The notes under the pieces were generated by a model. It made no database searches and was not told the origin of the DNA. It saw only the letters and a program-made list of their open reading frames with translations. Positions 1-9,120 of a DNA stretch of 59,778 nt are shown here, in pieces. Made by a program: the position numbers and the translations under genes. This DNA is from JAYVJH01 sp043777595 (GTDB lineage Bacteria; Bacteroidota; Bacteroidia; Cytophagales; Spirosomataceae): NCBI GenBank assembly GCA_043777595.1, contig JAYWHT010000032.1:1-59778 (forward strand), in the 5' to 3' direction. The number at the start of each line of letters is the position of its first letter. Position 1 is the stretch's first letter.

Positions 1-2085
1 TAATTTGATACCTACTTTAATCGGCTCAGATGGCAATAGGTTTTGGTTGTTGTCGGCTCTGGTCGAAGAAAAACCAAATGAGTTCCAGGCTACCTCGCCA
101 TTGGCAGGTGCGTTCACGGGCGCACGCATTGGCCAGTTGAGTTCGAGTTGGTCGTTTTGGTTTAATACCAATGAACCGAAATCAAATTTCAAAGACCGAA
201 CCGTTGTAATGTTTGTGGGGGCTGTTGTAGTCCAGTTGGCGGTAGCACAACCTGCTGGAAACGGTGAGGGGTCAGATGGTTGTTTCATTTCGTCTCGGCA
301 TGGATTTGGCTCGGTGCTGTAATAGACCGTAACGCCGTTCGGTGCCGAAACTGGCCCCGCTAAGTTGGGCTGCCATTGCGAGTTGCGAGGCGACAGATCA
401 ATAACCCCCGCATCACCAATATATGGCAAAATATCTACAATTTTGATGTTGGTCATCGGTACGCTGTTGGGATTTCTGACCACCAATTTATAATCGGCAT
501 TGCCGCCTGCAGTCGTGTTTCCAGAAGCCGGATACCGTGAGTAGTCAGCATCAACTTGTCCTTTTACCAATTTGTAAGATTCTAAGCCTGCAGCGGCAAT
601 ATTACCTGTTACCGTGTATTCGGCTGAACTACACGCTAAGTTTTCGGTTGTGTTACCATCGCCGTCTAAATCGTTAGTATCTAAAAAAGGATTATTAACA
701 GTTTGTAGCGTAATATTTGGCGAAGCATATAAAAAGTTTTTAATGCCATTGCCGCCTTGGGTGTGCCTGATCTTAAAATTTACCCCAAAAACATGCTCCG
801 TGCCATCAGCAGCAAAAGTAAAGCCCGAGTACTTCCACCGAACCAGCGTTCGGCCAGTATTATTGAAGTTGGGAATAATGGTCTCGACCACGGAAGTACC
901 AGCAACTGTAGCGTATGCACTACCAGTAACGTAAGATGCACCTGCGGGAAGAAAATCAACAACCGTAACTTCGGTAACGGGCGTAATATTACCAGCAGGA
1001 AAAGTAATTCCAGTGTAAAACTCTACCTCTGCACCTGCTGCATAAGGACCTGCCACAGCGGGACTTTTAAAGGCAAAGCCCTTGTCTTCGGCAGCCCCAT
1101 TGAAAGATGTAGCGCAGGCTTGTTTTGAAAAACCACCACCACTTACGGTTGCACAGTTTTCTAAACTGGCGGCAGTAACGTCGGCGGCAGCTTTGGCAGT
1201 TATGGTAATATCACCAGCCGCACCGGGCTGATTTGGCAAAAACAAACCGCCACCCGCTACGTCCCCGTAGTCGATGCGCACGTCTGTTACAACTTCGCCA
1301 GCGGGCAAGTTTAATTCGCTCACATTCACGCTTATATAATCACCAGATGTTCCCTTCGGGTTGCCTGGCCATGCCTGATAAGTCGAGTTGCTACTGGTCT
1401 TGTAGAAAAGATTGATACTATTGCTTGTTCCGGGAAATTTGTTGATAACCAGACTCTGGTAAGATAAACCTATTGGCAGGGGGTCAGATACTGAGTAGTT
1501 GGTGAGTGTTCCCGAGCCAGTGTTTCCGTGTTGAATGGTGAAGTTGGTGTTTCCACCAGGCGAATAATTACCACTGCCAAATTTATTTGCACCCACACCA
1601 TCTACGAAGCTAATACCACCCGTGGTGTTGATTGAGGCCGATGAGGTTTTTGTTCCTGCATTAGTCGAAGCTATTGTACCCGTGTTGTTAATTCCCGTTC
1701 CGGCAGGTGTATTTGATGGAACAATACAGGTAATTACCACCTGACCTGCATCACCAGTATTGAGACCAGCACCGCTTCCTCGGCTAAAAGTTACGTTGAT
1801 GGTATTTGTACCTGCATCAAAGATAGGATTACCACCCAACGAAGAGGTAGCCCCAACGTATGTCAAACCTGCTGGCACTACATCGGTTATCACCACATTG
1901 TCGCAATTTGAGGTGGTACTGGCACATCTAAAATTGAGCGTGTAGGCAATAGTAGTACCCGCCGCAGGGGTGGCGTTACTTGCCGATTTGGCAATTTCAA
2001 CCGTTTGAGCAACAGCCCCAAGACAAAACAGTGTGAGAAAGAAAAGTAAGCAAAAACTAAATAGTGAATGGAAGAGATTTTTCAT
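1..2085 (-). CDS. Large secreted DUF11-type repeat surface protein (C-terminal part beyond window)
   Basis: From the Met codon at 2083-2085 the minus strand reads without a stop to the window edge, about 695 codons, so the gene is incomplete at its 3' end. It begins with a signal peptide (MKNLFHSLF..., cleavage likely after AVAQ). The mature part is rich in Ser, Thr, Gly, Asn and Val and repeats the DUF11 pattern, for example NVVITDVVPAGLTYV, VTVVDFLPAGASYV and IKIVDILPYIGDAG. These are bacterial Ig-like adhesin modules in cell-surface proteins. In Bacteroidota such proteins usually end in a type IX secretion signal, which would lie outside the window. No enzymatic domain is visible. The role as surface structure or adhesin is inference. 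Confidence 0.8.
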   Translation of the reverse strand, partial: MKNLFHSLFSFCLLFFLTLFCLGAVAQTVEIAKSASNATPAAGTTIAYTLNFRCASTTSNCDNVVITDVVPAGLTYVGATSSLGGNPIFDAGTNTINVTFSRGSGAGLNTGDAGQVVITCIVPSNTPAGTGINNTGTIASTNAGTKTSSASINTTGGISFVDGVGANKFGSGNYSPGGNTNFTIQHGNTGSGTLTNYSVSDPLPIGLSYQSLVINKFPGTSNSINLFYKTSSNSTYQAWPGNPKGTSGDYISVNVSELNLPAGEVVTDVRIDYGDVAGGGLFLPNQPGAAGDITITAKAAADVTAASLENCATVSGGGFSKQACATSFNGAAEDKGFAFKSPAVAGPYAAGAEVEFYTGITFPAGNITPVTEVTVVDFLPAGASYVTGSAYATVAGTSVVETIIPNFNNTGRTLVRWKYSGFTFAADGTEHVFGVNFKIRHTQGGNGIKNFLYASPNITLQTVNNPFLDTNDLDGDGNTTENLACSSAEYTVTGNIAAAGLESYKLVKGQVDADYSRYPASGNTTAGGNADYKLVVRNPNSVPMTNIKIVDILPYIGDAGVIDLSPRNSQWQPNLAGPVSAPNGVTVYYSTEPNPCRDEMKQPSDPSPFPAGCATANWTTTAPTNITTVRSLKFDFGSLVLNQNDQLELNWPMRAPVNAPANGEVAWNSFGFSSTRADNNQNLLPSEPIKVGIKL

Positions 2086-2358
2086 TGAAAAATTTACGTT
2101 TAAAAAGGTAACACATTGATATAAATCAATTACAAAACCATAAACTAAATTCATGCCAAAGTTAAAAAACAATCCTTTTTCGGTATGATTTGCCTTAAAC
2201 TTAGAGAAAAAGTACAGTTTCTAATGTACCCACAACGCAAGGTAAGTGAGTACGTCCCAGCCACAAAAATCATACCAATAAATAAAGTTAAAATATTTTT
2301 TTTAATGATAGTTTAATGATGATTTTTATAGATTAGTAATTTTTTTACAGCTTTGGCA

Positions 2359-2532
2359 ATGAATCAATCTGATATATACGAGGCATTACTAAACATACCA
2401 TCGGTGAAAATAAATGACGTAAAAATTGATAACAAACTACACCAATTTGTGAAATTTAAACATGGACACCAGGGTTCACTAAACGAAGGGATACACGCTG
2501 CGAAGAGGCACAAAAAAAGTGCTGTGAAGTAG
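2359..2532 (+). CDS. Small orphan gene or transposase remnant (57 aa)
   Basis: A 57-residue frame starts MNQSDIYEALL and ends KKSAVK. The first 30 residues (ALLNIPSVKINDVKID) resemble the beginning of ISL3-type transposases, which open with a short helix and an LPG/IPx-V-x-DV motif; that comparison is from memory. The rest is basic and there is no zinc finger or catalytic domain. It stands alone between the surface-protein gene and the ATP-grasp gene. The likeliest reading is the decayed 5' end of a transposase gene. A genuine small protein, or chance, cannot be excluded. Confidence 0.3.
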   Translation: MNQSDIYEALLNIPSVKINDVKIDNKLHQFVKFKHGHQGSLNEGIHAAKRHKKSAVK

Positions 2533-2649
2533 AAAAAAGGTATTTAGTTCATAAAAACAGGCCAATACCTTAATAGTCAATAAATTATAAATACAGTAGT
2601 ACTGTAATAAATACCCCAAATGTAATGGTAATGGCAATGGTACTGCTGC

Positions 2650-3864
2650 TCAATGTGTAGCCTTGGTTTGGGCTGGTGCTGAGGCATGGTAGCTGTCATA
2701 TATCATTTGGGCGTATTTGTCCATCAGTTCCAATACCCGGCTTCTGTTTTCTGACTGAACAATCAAGCCTACATGGTGTTCTTGGTCCATTCGCCATACT
2801 ATTTCTGGGTCGTCGAAGGGCGTAGTATCTGGCGATTTTTGCCACGACAACGATATTATTATACCAGAATACGAATGTTTAATGTCTGGTAATGAATAAG
2901 TTAGTTTTTGGGCTACTGCCGTTTCTATCTTTGCCCACTCTGACCATAAGTTAATGTCTGACGAATAATAGACCATTTCGGCCAAGTGTGCGCCACCTAC
3001 TCGTGAGGCTGTTTCCAAAAAATAATATTGGCCATCGTCATGGCATCTGATAGCTTCGGTATGCGATGCGCTATACTGCATACCAAAGGCTTTCATTACT
3101 TGTTCGTTGAGTTTTTTGAGTGCTTTGGCTTCTTTTGAATCATTTTGAACGGTAACAGACCTAAAAATTCCGCCACCGTGAGCCACCTCAAAGGGTGTGC
3201 TGAGGTATTGGCTACTACGTTCAAAAATCACTTTACCGCCTACCGTCAGGCCGTCAATATGAAACACATCACCAGGCTTAAACTGCTCTATCAGGTAGTT
3301 ATGGCGATTGTCGCCCAAGGAATGTATGGTTTGCCAGGCTTCATCAAAACTATGTACTTTTCTGATACCCACCGCTGAGGCTTCGGCACGTGGCTTGACA
3401 ACCCAAGGTGCAGCCGTGGCGTGCAGGTATTCGGTAATTTGGACATCGTTAAAAAGCGCACTAAACGGCGGCACTCTGATACCCGCATCACGAGCCTGCA
3501 CCCGCATGGCGAGTTTGTCTCTAAAATACCGAGCCGTTGTTTGGCCCATACCCGGAATTCTGAAATGCTCACGAACTAATGCCGCTTTTTCGACATCAAA
3601 ATCATCTAAGGCTACCACTCGGTCAATTTTGCGGGTTCGCATGATGTGCGATAAGCCATTGAGCATAATCTCAAAATTAGGTAACGTATTTGAGTCGTCT
3701 TCCAAATAAAAAAACTCGTCTATCGCTTCACGAGGCCAAGGTTTGTGTTCTAATTTTTTGGCAGTTAGCAAATAAACAGTATTGCCAGCAGCTTTGCAGG
3801 CCGTCAAAAAGTCGTTGCCTTTGTAGTAGCAAGTGATACACAAAAAAGTAAGGGGTTGGGTCAT
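2650..3864 (-). CDS. ATP-grasp domain protein, carboxylate-amine ligase type
   Basis: A 404-residue cytoplasmic protein without signal peptide. The N-terminal third is a Rossmann-like pre-ATP-grasp region, followed by a typical ATP-grasp core: WVVKPRAEASAVG (ATP-binding strand and loop), a hinge region YLIEQFKPGDVFH, and the metal-binding strand YYFLETASRVGG near residue 285. These enzymes activate a carboxylate with ATP and join it to an amine or thiol. The substrate cannot be read from the sequence. The gene is monocistronic, with AT-rich flanks of about 115 and 257 bases. Preserved core motifs suggest it is active. Confidence 0.85.
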   Translation of the reverse strand: MTQPLTFLCITCYYKGNDFLTACKAAGNTVYLLTAKKLEHKPWPREAIDEFFYLEDDSNTLPNFEIMLNGLSHIMRTRKIDRVVALDDFDVEKAALVREHFRIPGMGQTTARYFRDKLAMRVQARDAGIRVPPFSALFNDVQITEYLHATAAPWVVKPRAEASAVGIRKVHSFDEAWQTIHSLGDNRHNYLIEQFKPGDVFHIDGLTVGGKVIFERSSQYLSTPFEVAHGGGIFRSVTVQNDSKEAKALKKLNEQVMKAFGMQYSASHTEAIRCHDDGQYYFLETASRVGGAHLAEMVYYSSDINLWSEWAKIETAVAQKLTYSLPDIKHSYSGIIISLSWQKSPDTTPFDDPEIVWRMDQEHHVGLIVQSENRSRVLELMDKYAQMIYDSYHASAPAQTKATH

Positions 3865-4061
3865 AAAAAGAGGTTTAATTTATTTGGGTACAAATTAGTA
3901 AAAAAACCAGTACTACCAAATAAAAACAAACAAAAGCCAAGTTGTCTGATTATTTTTTGGACAATAAATTAACTACAATCAACAGTACTAAAATAGCACT
4001 ATTTACAACCTATTTAACCACTAATTTCTGCAACCAACAGCATAGTAGTACAAGAGGAACG

Positions 4062-4103
4062 TAAAAAAAAACGGTAAGGATTATTAAAAACCCTTACCAT
4101 TTT
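4062..4103 (-). terminator. Hairpin terminator after the SulP gene
   Basis: An inverted repeat GGTAAGG (4073-4079) / CCTTACC (4092-4098) lies 19 bases beyond the stop of the SulP gene. On the minus strand it is followed by a run of T (AAAAAAAAA at 4064-4072 on the plus strand). This is the usual form of an intrinsic terminator. Confidence 0.6.
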
Positions 4104-4121
4104 TAAGAAAAAAATAATTTA

Positions 4122-5780
4122 TTATGGCATTAAACTTGAATGATGTTCAATAATTTTACCATTTTTAATTGCAAAGGTAAATCTAGCCCGTACCGATTGT
4201 GGTTCAAAGCCTTCTTGCCACGAAAATTGGTACACACCCATATTTAACCGTACTTCTCCAAAGTCTTTTACGATACAGTTTTCCATTTCCACATGTAAGT
4301 TTTCCTTTTGAAAAAAATGTACAAAATAATCCCTTATTTTATCTTTTGTATCTCTTATTTCATCTGATAAAGTGGGCAATAAAACCGCCCCGTTGTCATA
4401 TAAACTCAAAATTTGGTCTAAGTTATGGCTATTGATTTTTTGCATCCAAAGTTTTGTTACAGGAAAATCTACCATTTCGTTTTTTGAAACTTCTGCAATA
4501 ATAGTAGTTACGGCTGTGCTGTTATTGCTCTCAAATTTAGTTTTAAATCTTTGTAACATTCCATTTAGATTAACCCCATCGCTACGCAAAAAGAAAAAAG
4601 TTATGACAGCATGAAGAGCCAATGCAAGTAATAATCCTTCAAAAATACCCAACTGAAAGACCAAAATACCACAAAACAAGGCCAACATAAATGGATATTT
4701 GCCTTGATCAATAACGTGACTAAGCCCACCAATCATTTTCCAACCACTAAATAGCATAATTACACCCAAAGAAAACTCGGGCAGATAACTCAGCAAAACT
4801 GGGAACGCAATCAGTACACCTATAACCATTGCAGTAAATAAATTTGACAGTTTTGTGTGTGCGCCTGCCACTGCGTTGGTTGTACTTTTGGCCAATCCGT
4901 CCAAATTGGTCATTCCACCGAAGAAACTACTCGCTAAATTGGCAACCCAGATGGTAAGTAGGCTGTTATTTGTATCGCATTTTCGATTGAGCGGATCTAT
5001 TTTTTCGATTGCTGCATTGCTCATCACCTGCTCTATGACATCGATGGTTGCCAACATCATGGCAAAGCCAAACATTTGCAAGGCCAGCATTGGCGTAATT
5101 GAAGAAAAAACAGGAAGAGGGAATTGAACTGAAAAAGGAACGTGCTCTATGTCTAATTGAGGCAATTTGATAAAAAAACTACATACAATGCCAGCCGCAA
5201 TAGTAATGATATAAGGCAAGCCTGGTGCAGTTTTGCCAAACTTTTTATAAAGAAAAAGAAAGCCAATAAACGAAAGCACAGAAAGAGCCATTATCAATTC
5301 GTGGCCACTATCCAAAATAAAATTGGCATGCTGGTGATCACTGTATGTTAAATAAGTATATGGTAAAAATTTTAAAGCAATTTTCAACCCAATACCAGCC
5401 AATAAGCCTTCTACTAAATAGTTAGGGACTGTTTTAAGTATATATTGTTGCCAATTAAACTTCCAGACTATAGCTTGAATTAGGGCAGTAAGAAAAATCA
5501 AAAATGGCATATTTTGCATTCCAAATGTATGCACGCCAAGGGCCAAAGCTGGTGCCAAACCCGCTGCAATACCAGGAACGCCTACATGATTGCCTGGCTT
5601 GAATAAGTAAAACACAAAACTAATGATACAGGCAGCGAAGACCGTAATAAGGCCAGTTTGAATCGGATAATCACTCATTAAACATATACCAACCGAAAGC
5701 GGTATTGCCATTAAGCCAGTTATAGTACCAGCAGTAGCATCTCTTCTTAGAGATGCAAAAATATTTTTATTTACGTCCAT
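4122..5780 (-). CDS. SulP anion transporter fused to a C-terminal iota-carbonic-anhydrase-like (CaMKII-AD/SgcJ) domain
   Basis: A 552-residue protein. Residues about 15-400 form the SulP/SLC26 membrane domain: hydrophobic helices with the family's TAGTITGLMAIPLSVG opening and a second-half segment MFGFAMMLATIDVIEQVMSN. Where SulP proteins usually carry a STAS domain, residues about 432-552 form an NTF2-like domain: DQILSLYDNGAVLLPTLS, then RDYFVHFF, MGVYQFSW, and the ending EHHSSLMP with HHSS at 546-549. This matches the SgcJ/EcaC/CaMKII-association family (COG4337), which includes the metal-independent iota-class carbonic anhydrases. SulP proteins fused to beta-carbonic anhydrases are known and thought to move bicarbonate, so bicarbonate or another anion is the likely substrate. 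Catalytic activity is inference. A small anchored-protein gene lies 82 bases upstream on the same strand. Confidence 0.85.
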   Translation of the reverse strand: MDVNKNIFASLRRDATAGTITGLMAIPLSVGICLMSDYPIQTGLITVFAACIISFVFYLFKPGNHVGVPGIAAGLAPALALGVHTFGMQNMPFLIFLTALIQAIVWKFNWQQYILKTVPNYLVEGLLAGIGLKIALKFLPYTYLTYSDHQHANFILDSGHELIMALSVLSFIGFLFLYKKFGKTAPGLPYIITIAAGIVCSFFIKLPQLDIEHVPFSVQFPLPVFSSITPMLALQMFGFAMMLATIDVIEQVMSNAAIEKIDPLNRKCDTNNSLLTIWVANLASSFFGGMTNLDGLAKSTTNAVAGAHTKLSNLFTAMVIGVLIAFPVLLSYLPEFSLGVIMLFSGWKMIGGLSHVIDQGKYPFMLALFCGILVFQLGIFEGLLLALALHAVITFFFLRSDGVNLNGMLQRFKTKFESNNSTAVTTIIAEVSKNEMVDFPVTKLWMQKINSHNLDQILSLYDNGAVLLPTLSDEIRDTKDKIRDYFVHFFQKENLHVEMENCIVKDFGEVRLNMGVYQFSWQEGFEPQSVRARFTFAIKNGKIIEHHSSLMP

Positions 5781-5862
5781 TGTATTATTATTTAATTTGA
5801 AAAGAACAGAATGTTAATCACCGTTAAAAATGATGACTTCGGATTGATAAATTCTTAAAAAA

Positions 5863-6246
5863 TTAAATAACAAAGGGGAGTTTGAGGGAGCAGTGAAGTA
5901 TAAAAAGTGGAGTTTTTATACTTTTTATTTTTGAATATAGGAAGGAAAAGCTATCGTCTTGATTAAGATACTCCGCCCTTTTATAGCTTGATATTTTAAA
6001 GAAAACGCTATTTTCGTTATCATCATCAAATACTTCTTCTTCAAATTCTTGCAGAGAAGCACTAATATCTGATTCAAGGTAATCGGAGGTTAATTTTATT
6101 GATAAACTCGTCCCTATTTCCGAGTTTTCTTTGGTTTTTTTATGGAAGTCATTAGAATCATTCTCACAATAAGATTTTTGACCAAGGCAAAATACTGCCA
6201 AGGTCAAAAATAATACTTTCAAATAATTTACTTTTACTAACTTCAT
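5863..6246 (-). CDS. Small secreted or envelope protein of unknown function upstream of the SulP gene
   Basis: A 127-residue protein with an N-terminal hydrophobic signal (YLKVLFLTLAVFCLG, residues 9-23), then a polar, acidic middle (EEFEEEVFDDDNEN-type, here LQEFEEEVFDDDN) and a hydrophobic C-terminal tail (TPLFILHCSLKLPFVI). I do not recognise a named family. It is 82 bases upstream of the SulP-fusion gene, in the same direction, and a promoter-like sequence sits just before its start, so the two are probably one transcript. A role in the same transport function is inference. The -7 box lies only eight bases from the Met codon, so the message may be nearly leaderless or start at a later codon. 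Confidence 0.6.
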   Translation of the reverse strand: MKLVKVNYLKVLFLTLAVFCLGQKSYCENDSNDFHKKTKENSEIGTSLSIKLTSDYLESDISASLQEFEEEVFDDDNENSVFFKISSYKRAEYLNQDDSFSFLYSKIKSIKTPLFILHCSLKLPFVI

Positions 6247-6254
6247 ATCAAGCG

Positions 6255-6284
6255 CAAATGTACGGCTTCTTTTGGTAAATCCAA
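6255..6284 (-). promoter_or_regulatory. Bacteroidota-type promoter before the 5863-6246/SulP operon
   Basis: On the minus strand TACATTTG (6255-6262) matches the -7 consensus TAnnTTTG. A TTG (6282-6284) lies 19 bases upstream, as expected of a -33 element. It points at the small gene starting at 6246. Confidence 0.5.
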
Positions 6285-6332
6285 CTTGTAGAATACAGTT
6301 AAATGACGAGCGGCTGTATCGTCAAGATTTTC

Positions 6333-8501
6333 CTAAAACCGATATTTTAAACTAATTCCACCAAAAAAATACGCCTTACTCGGGCCAGGATTTACGTCAG
6401 TTGGCACATTGGCAGGGTAGCCGTTGCCAGGGTCGGTGTCATTAACGCTATTGCCCAAAAACAAAAAAGTATAATTGACTTGATTTGTTAGGTTATTACC
6501 AGCCACAAAGACATCAAAGTCCACCTTGTTTTTGGTATAACTGTAGCCGATTTTTGAGTTCAATAACGCAAATCCTTTGACATTATTGGTGTTGGCAAAG
6601 TCTGTAAAAACATCGCCTATAACATTATAGGTGTTGTTCCAATAAAGACCTACGTTACTAACTACATCAAAACCAATCGTATATTTGGTTTTGGGAACAC
6701 CCACCACTTGCCTATCAGAATAATCGGCTAAGACACCACCAAAACGGGTTTTGAAGTCGGTATATTTGAAATCATAATTAGATAAATTTAGAAACGGCTC
6801 AATTTTTTTAAGAAAACCTTTGTCGTTACCCATCAGCAAATAGCCCAAGCTCAGTTCAACGCCATTGTTTCGTTGATTGCCTGTATTTGCAAAATAACTG
6901 TATGTACCTCCAGATGGGTTCACGCCCGATAGTTGCGTGAGTTTATTGGCGATGTCGATACTAAAAATCGAAAATTGATAGTCCAATCGCCCTCCCAGCA
7001 ACAAGCCCTGCACACCCAAATCTATCATTTTGGCTTTTTCGGGCAGCAGGTCGTCGTTGGCTTTATTGATGGTACCAATAAATGCCGTTGCGGCCGTGGG
7101 TGTATTGAAGCCCTCACTGTAACTGAGGTTGATGATTTGCTTTTTGTATGTTTTTTGTAAAGCCAAATGCGGGTTGTACGAAGTTGTAAAAGTCTTGACA
7201 AACGACAAATCTTTATTATAACCCGTTACCAAACCTACGCCTGCCAGTAGATCGTTGCGGCTATAATCAATTTTATTGGCACTAATTCCTACAATCAAAG
7301 CCATGTCTAAACTATTGAAATTGAGACGATTATGCACAAAAAAAGCTGACTGATTGGTAAAAGTCTTAAAAAATGAGCCAGTCGAAATATCACGTACTTT
7401 GAGCGGCACATTATCGTCTGTTCCCAAAAACCGCCAATTTGAAATCAATGATCGTGTTTGTTGTATTTCTGTTCCAACACTTAGCTCATTCGATACTGTC
7501 TGGCTTAGATTTATTTTATAGTCAAATACCGACCTAAGGCCAAAATTAGGGCTAAGATTATTTTCATCGGCTCCTGCGGCCACTCGTTTGAAATCGTGAG
7601 AAAAATAAAACAGAGAGGTGCGATTGCTAAAATTTTTACTAAATCGATAGTCGTTAGTGAGGCTAAAACGAGTTGTCAAAAAATCATTTCGAGAATTTTT
7701 TTTGATATAAGCTGGGTTTCCTTTGTCGATACCTGCATAATAGTCAGCATATGAAACTTGCCCTGTTACGCCCTCTAAGGAGTAATTTCTACTCAAATAA
7801 GCCGTCAAGGTCTGTTTATTACTTAGTTTAAAGTCGCCCATAAGAGTCAAAAAGTTCTTAGTACTCGCCCCAGCGGGTCGGTAGCCATCTGACTGTAAAT
7901 GGCCATAACTCAAAAACATAGCCGAGCTGTCGTTCACTACGTCCAAACGGGTATTGGTTTGAAACAATCCAAACGAGCCTGAAATGAATTTTTGAGAAAT
8001 ACTTACACCTTTTTCCTCGGACGGTTTTAGATAAAAACGAACAACTCCACCCACTCCACCGCCATACATGGTAGCGGCTGGTCCCTTAACGACTTCGATG
8101 TTATTGACCAAAGCAAAGTCCACATCGTCCATTACTGTAACGCCATCGGCGGTAGTGAGTGGTACGCCATTGTAATAGGCTTTGATACCCCAGTTGTTAA
8201 ATTTTTGGTCATTGCCATAGCCCCGAATCACAATACGCTGGCCACCGAGCTGGGTGCGCTTATCGACCTGCACGCCAGCCATTGTGCCGAGGCTTTGCTC
8301 TATAAAGGCAGGGTTGTTGCGGTTGAGTTCCTCTTCGCTCAATGCTTCAACGCTTTGGGCGTGGCGTATAAACTCGCCTCGCTCTTTGGCCACTTTTTTC
8401 TTTTCTTTGATTATTACCTCTTCGAGGTCTTTGGTTTTGTCTTGTGCCTGTATATTACTGAAAGTCAGCAGTATAGGCATAATAATGTATATAATTTTCA
8501 T
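6333..8501 (-). CDS. TonB-dependent outer-membrane receptor, FecA/iron-complex type
   Basis: A 722-residue receptor. The start at 8501 is chosen because it gives a clean signal peptide (MKIIYIIMPILLTFSNIQAQ); a longer frame to 8591 would only translate intergenic repeat sequence. Then follow a TonB-box-like stretch (DLEEVIIKEKK), a plug domain (IEQSLGTMAGVQV, RIVIRGYG, VVKGPAATMYGGGVGG), and a 22-strand-type barrel ending FGGISLKYRF with the terminal Phe. There is no carboxypeptidase-like N-terminal domain, unlike the SusC type. Such receptors import ferric chelates, cobalamin or other complexes; the ligand is unknown. It is 103 bases downstream of the 171-residue protein gene and co-directional with that gene and the esterase. 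Confidence 0.88.
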   Translation of the reverse strand: MKIIYIIMPILLTFSNIQAQDKTKDLEEVIIKEKKKVAKERGEFIRHAQSVEALSEEELNRNNPAFIEQSLGTMAGVQVDKRTQLGGQRIVIRGYGNDQKFNNWGIKAYYNGVPLTTADGVTVMDDVDFALVNNIEVVKGPAATMYGGGVGGVVRFYLKPSEEKGVSISQKFISGSFGLFQTNTRLDVVNDSSAMFLSYGHLQSDGYRPAGASTKNFLTLMGDFKLSNKQTLTAYLSRNYSLEGVTGQVSYADYYAGIDKGNPAYIKKNSRNDFLTTRFSLTNDYRFSKNFSNRTSLFYFSHDFKRVAAGADENNLSPNFGLRSVFDYKINLSQTVSNELSVGTEIQQTRSLISNWRFLGTDDNVPLKVRDISTGSFFKTFTNQSAFFVHNRLNFNSLDMALIVGISANKIDYSRNDLLAGVGLVTGYNKDLSFVKTFTTSYNPHLALQKTYKKQIINLSYSEGFNTPTAATAFIGTINKANDDLLPEKAKMIDLGVQGLLLGGRLDYQFSIFSIDIANKLTQLSGVNPSGGTYSYFANTGNQRNNGVELSLGYLLMGNDKGFLKKIEPFLNLSNYDFKYTDFKTRFGGVLADYSDRQVVGVPKTKYTIGFDVVSNVGLYWNNTYNVIGDVFTDFANTNNVKGFALLNSKIGYSYTKNKVDFDVFVAGNNLTNQVNYTFLFLGNSVNDTDPGNGYPANVPTDVNPGPSKAYFFGGISLKYRF

Positions 8502-8547
8502 TTTTGATACCGAGTTTTTTGTTAAATAAATAGAATAGCTGGCTACA

Positions 8548-8566
8548 CCATCACTTTGAGTGATGG
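8548..8566. repeat. Short palindrome, CCATC-family copy 1
   Basis: CCATCACT/AGTGATGG with a three-base loop, in the leader of the TonB receptor. The downstream GGCATCGC resembles the outer arm of the copies at 22742 and 57587, and a second weaker inverted pair (TTTGATGG 8623-8630 / CCATCAAA 8642-8649) follows. It is probably a member of a dispersed repeat family. Confidence 0.5.
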
Positions 8567-8604
8567 CATCGCTATTGACGATTTGTAGCATGAGTTAGTG
8601 ATAG

Positions 8605-9120
8605 TTATATCGCTATCGGCGGTTTGATGGTTTTGTAGCAGCCATCAAAAATATAATGAGAATGAAGAAAAAAAGATTTTAGTGTACCACCGAAACGGTG
8701 ATATCCAAAAAGAAGCTCATCTATTTTTGGTAAAATCAGTGTCTGAAAAAACCAACTGATAATGTTTTTGGTAGTCTTGCTCAGGGGCGAATCCTGATTT
8801 TGAATGAGATTTTTGATGACTGCTACCAACTCAGTTTCATCATCGTCGGCCAAGCAATAATAGTGTTTCTGATTATTTAAGATTTCTATTTTGACAACGT
8901 CATAAAGTTTGTTGTTGTACCAAAATTCCTGTTCTTTCTCTTCCCATGCCATTTTTTTATTATCAATTATACAGGTCAAATTATTGACATTCTGATAATT
9001 AACGATTTTTAAAATCATAGCCTCACGCACAAGTTCTCGCTCAATACTCAAAAAAGCAACCAAGCCCCCGATTTTGAGCAGTAAAATTAAAAAAAGCGAT
9101 ATAGCGAGTATTTTTTTCAA
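8605..9120 (-). CDS. Membrane-anchored protein of unknown function (171 aa)
   Basis: A 171-residue protein with one N-terminal hydrophobic segment (ILAISLFLILLLKIGGLVAFL, about residues 4-24) that is a signal anchor. The rest is a soluble domain with a Tyr-, Asn- and Lys-rich first half (DVVKIEILNNQKHYYCLADDDETE) and an aromatic tail. I do not recognise the family. Its start overlaps the 3' end of the upstream esterase gene by four bases, so the two are translationally coupled. The 3' end runs into the repeat sequence before the TonB receptor. Small anchored proteins of this kind are often seen next to receptors in Bacteroidota; any direct link is inference. Confidence 0.6.
   Translation of the reverse strand: MKKILAISLFLILLLKIGGLVAFLSIERELVREAMILKIVNYQNVNNLTCIIDNKKMAWEEKEQEFWYNNKLYDVVKIEILNNQKHYYCLADDDETELVAVIKNLIQNQDSPLSKTTKNIISWFFQTLILPKIDELLFGYHRFGGTLKSFFLHSHYIFDGCYKTIKPPIAI

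Noticed and set aside
8502..8591. An N-terminal extension of the TonB receptor beginning at 8591
   Set aside because: It would translate palindromic intergenic repeat sequence and put a signal peptide 30 residues inside the protein. The Met at 8501 starts a normal signal peptide.
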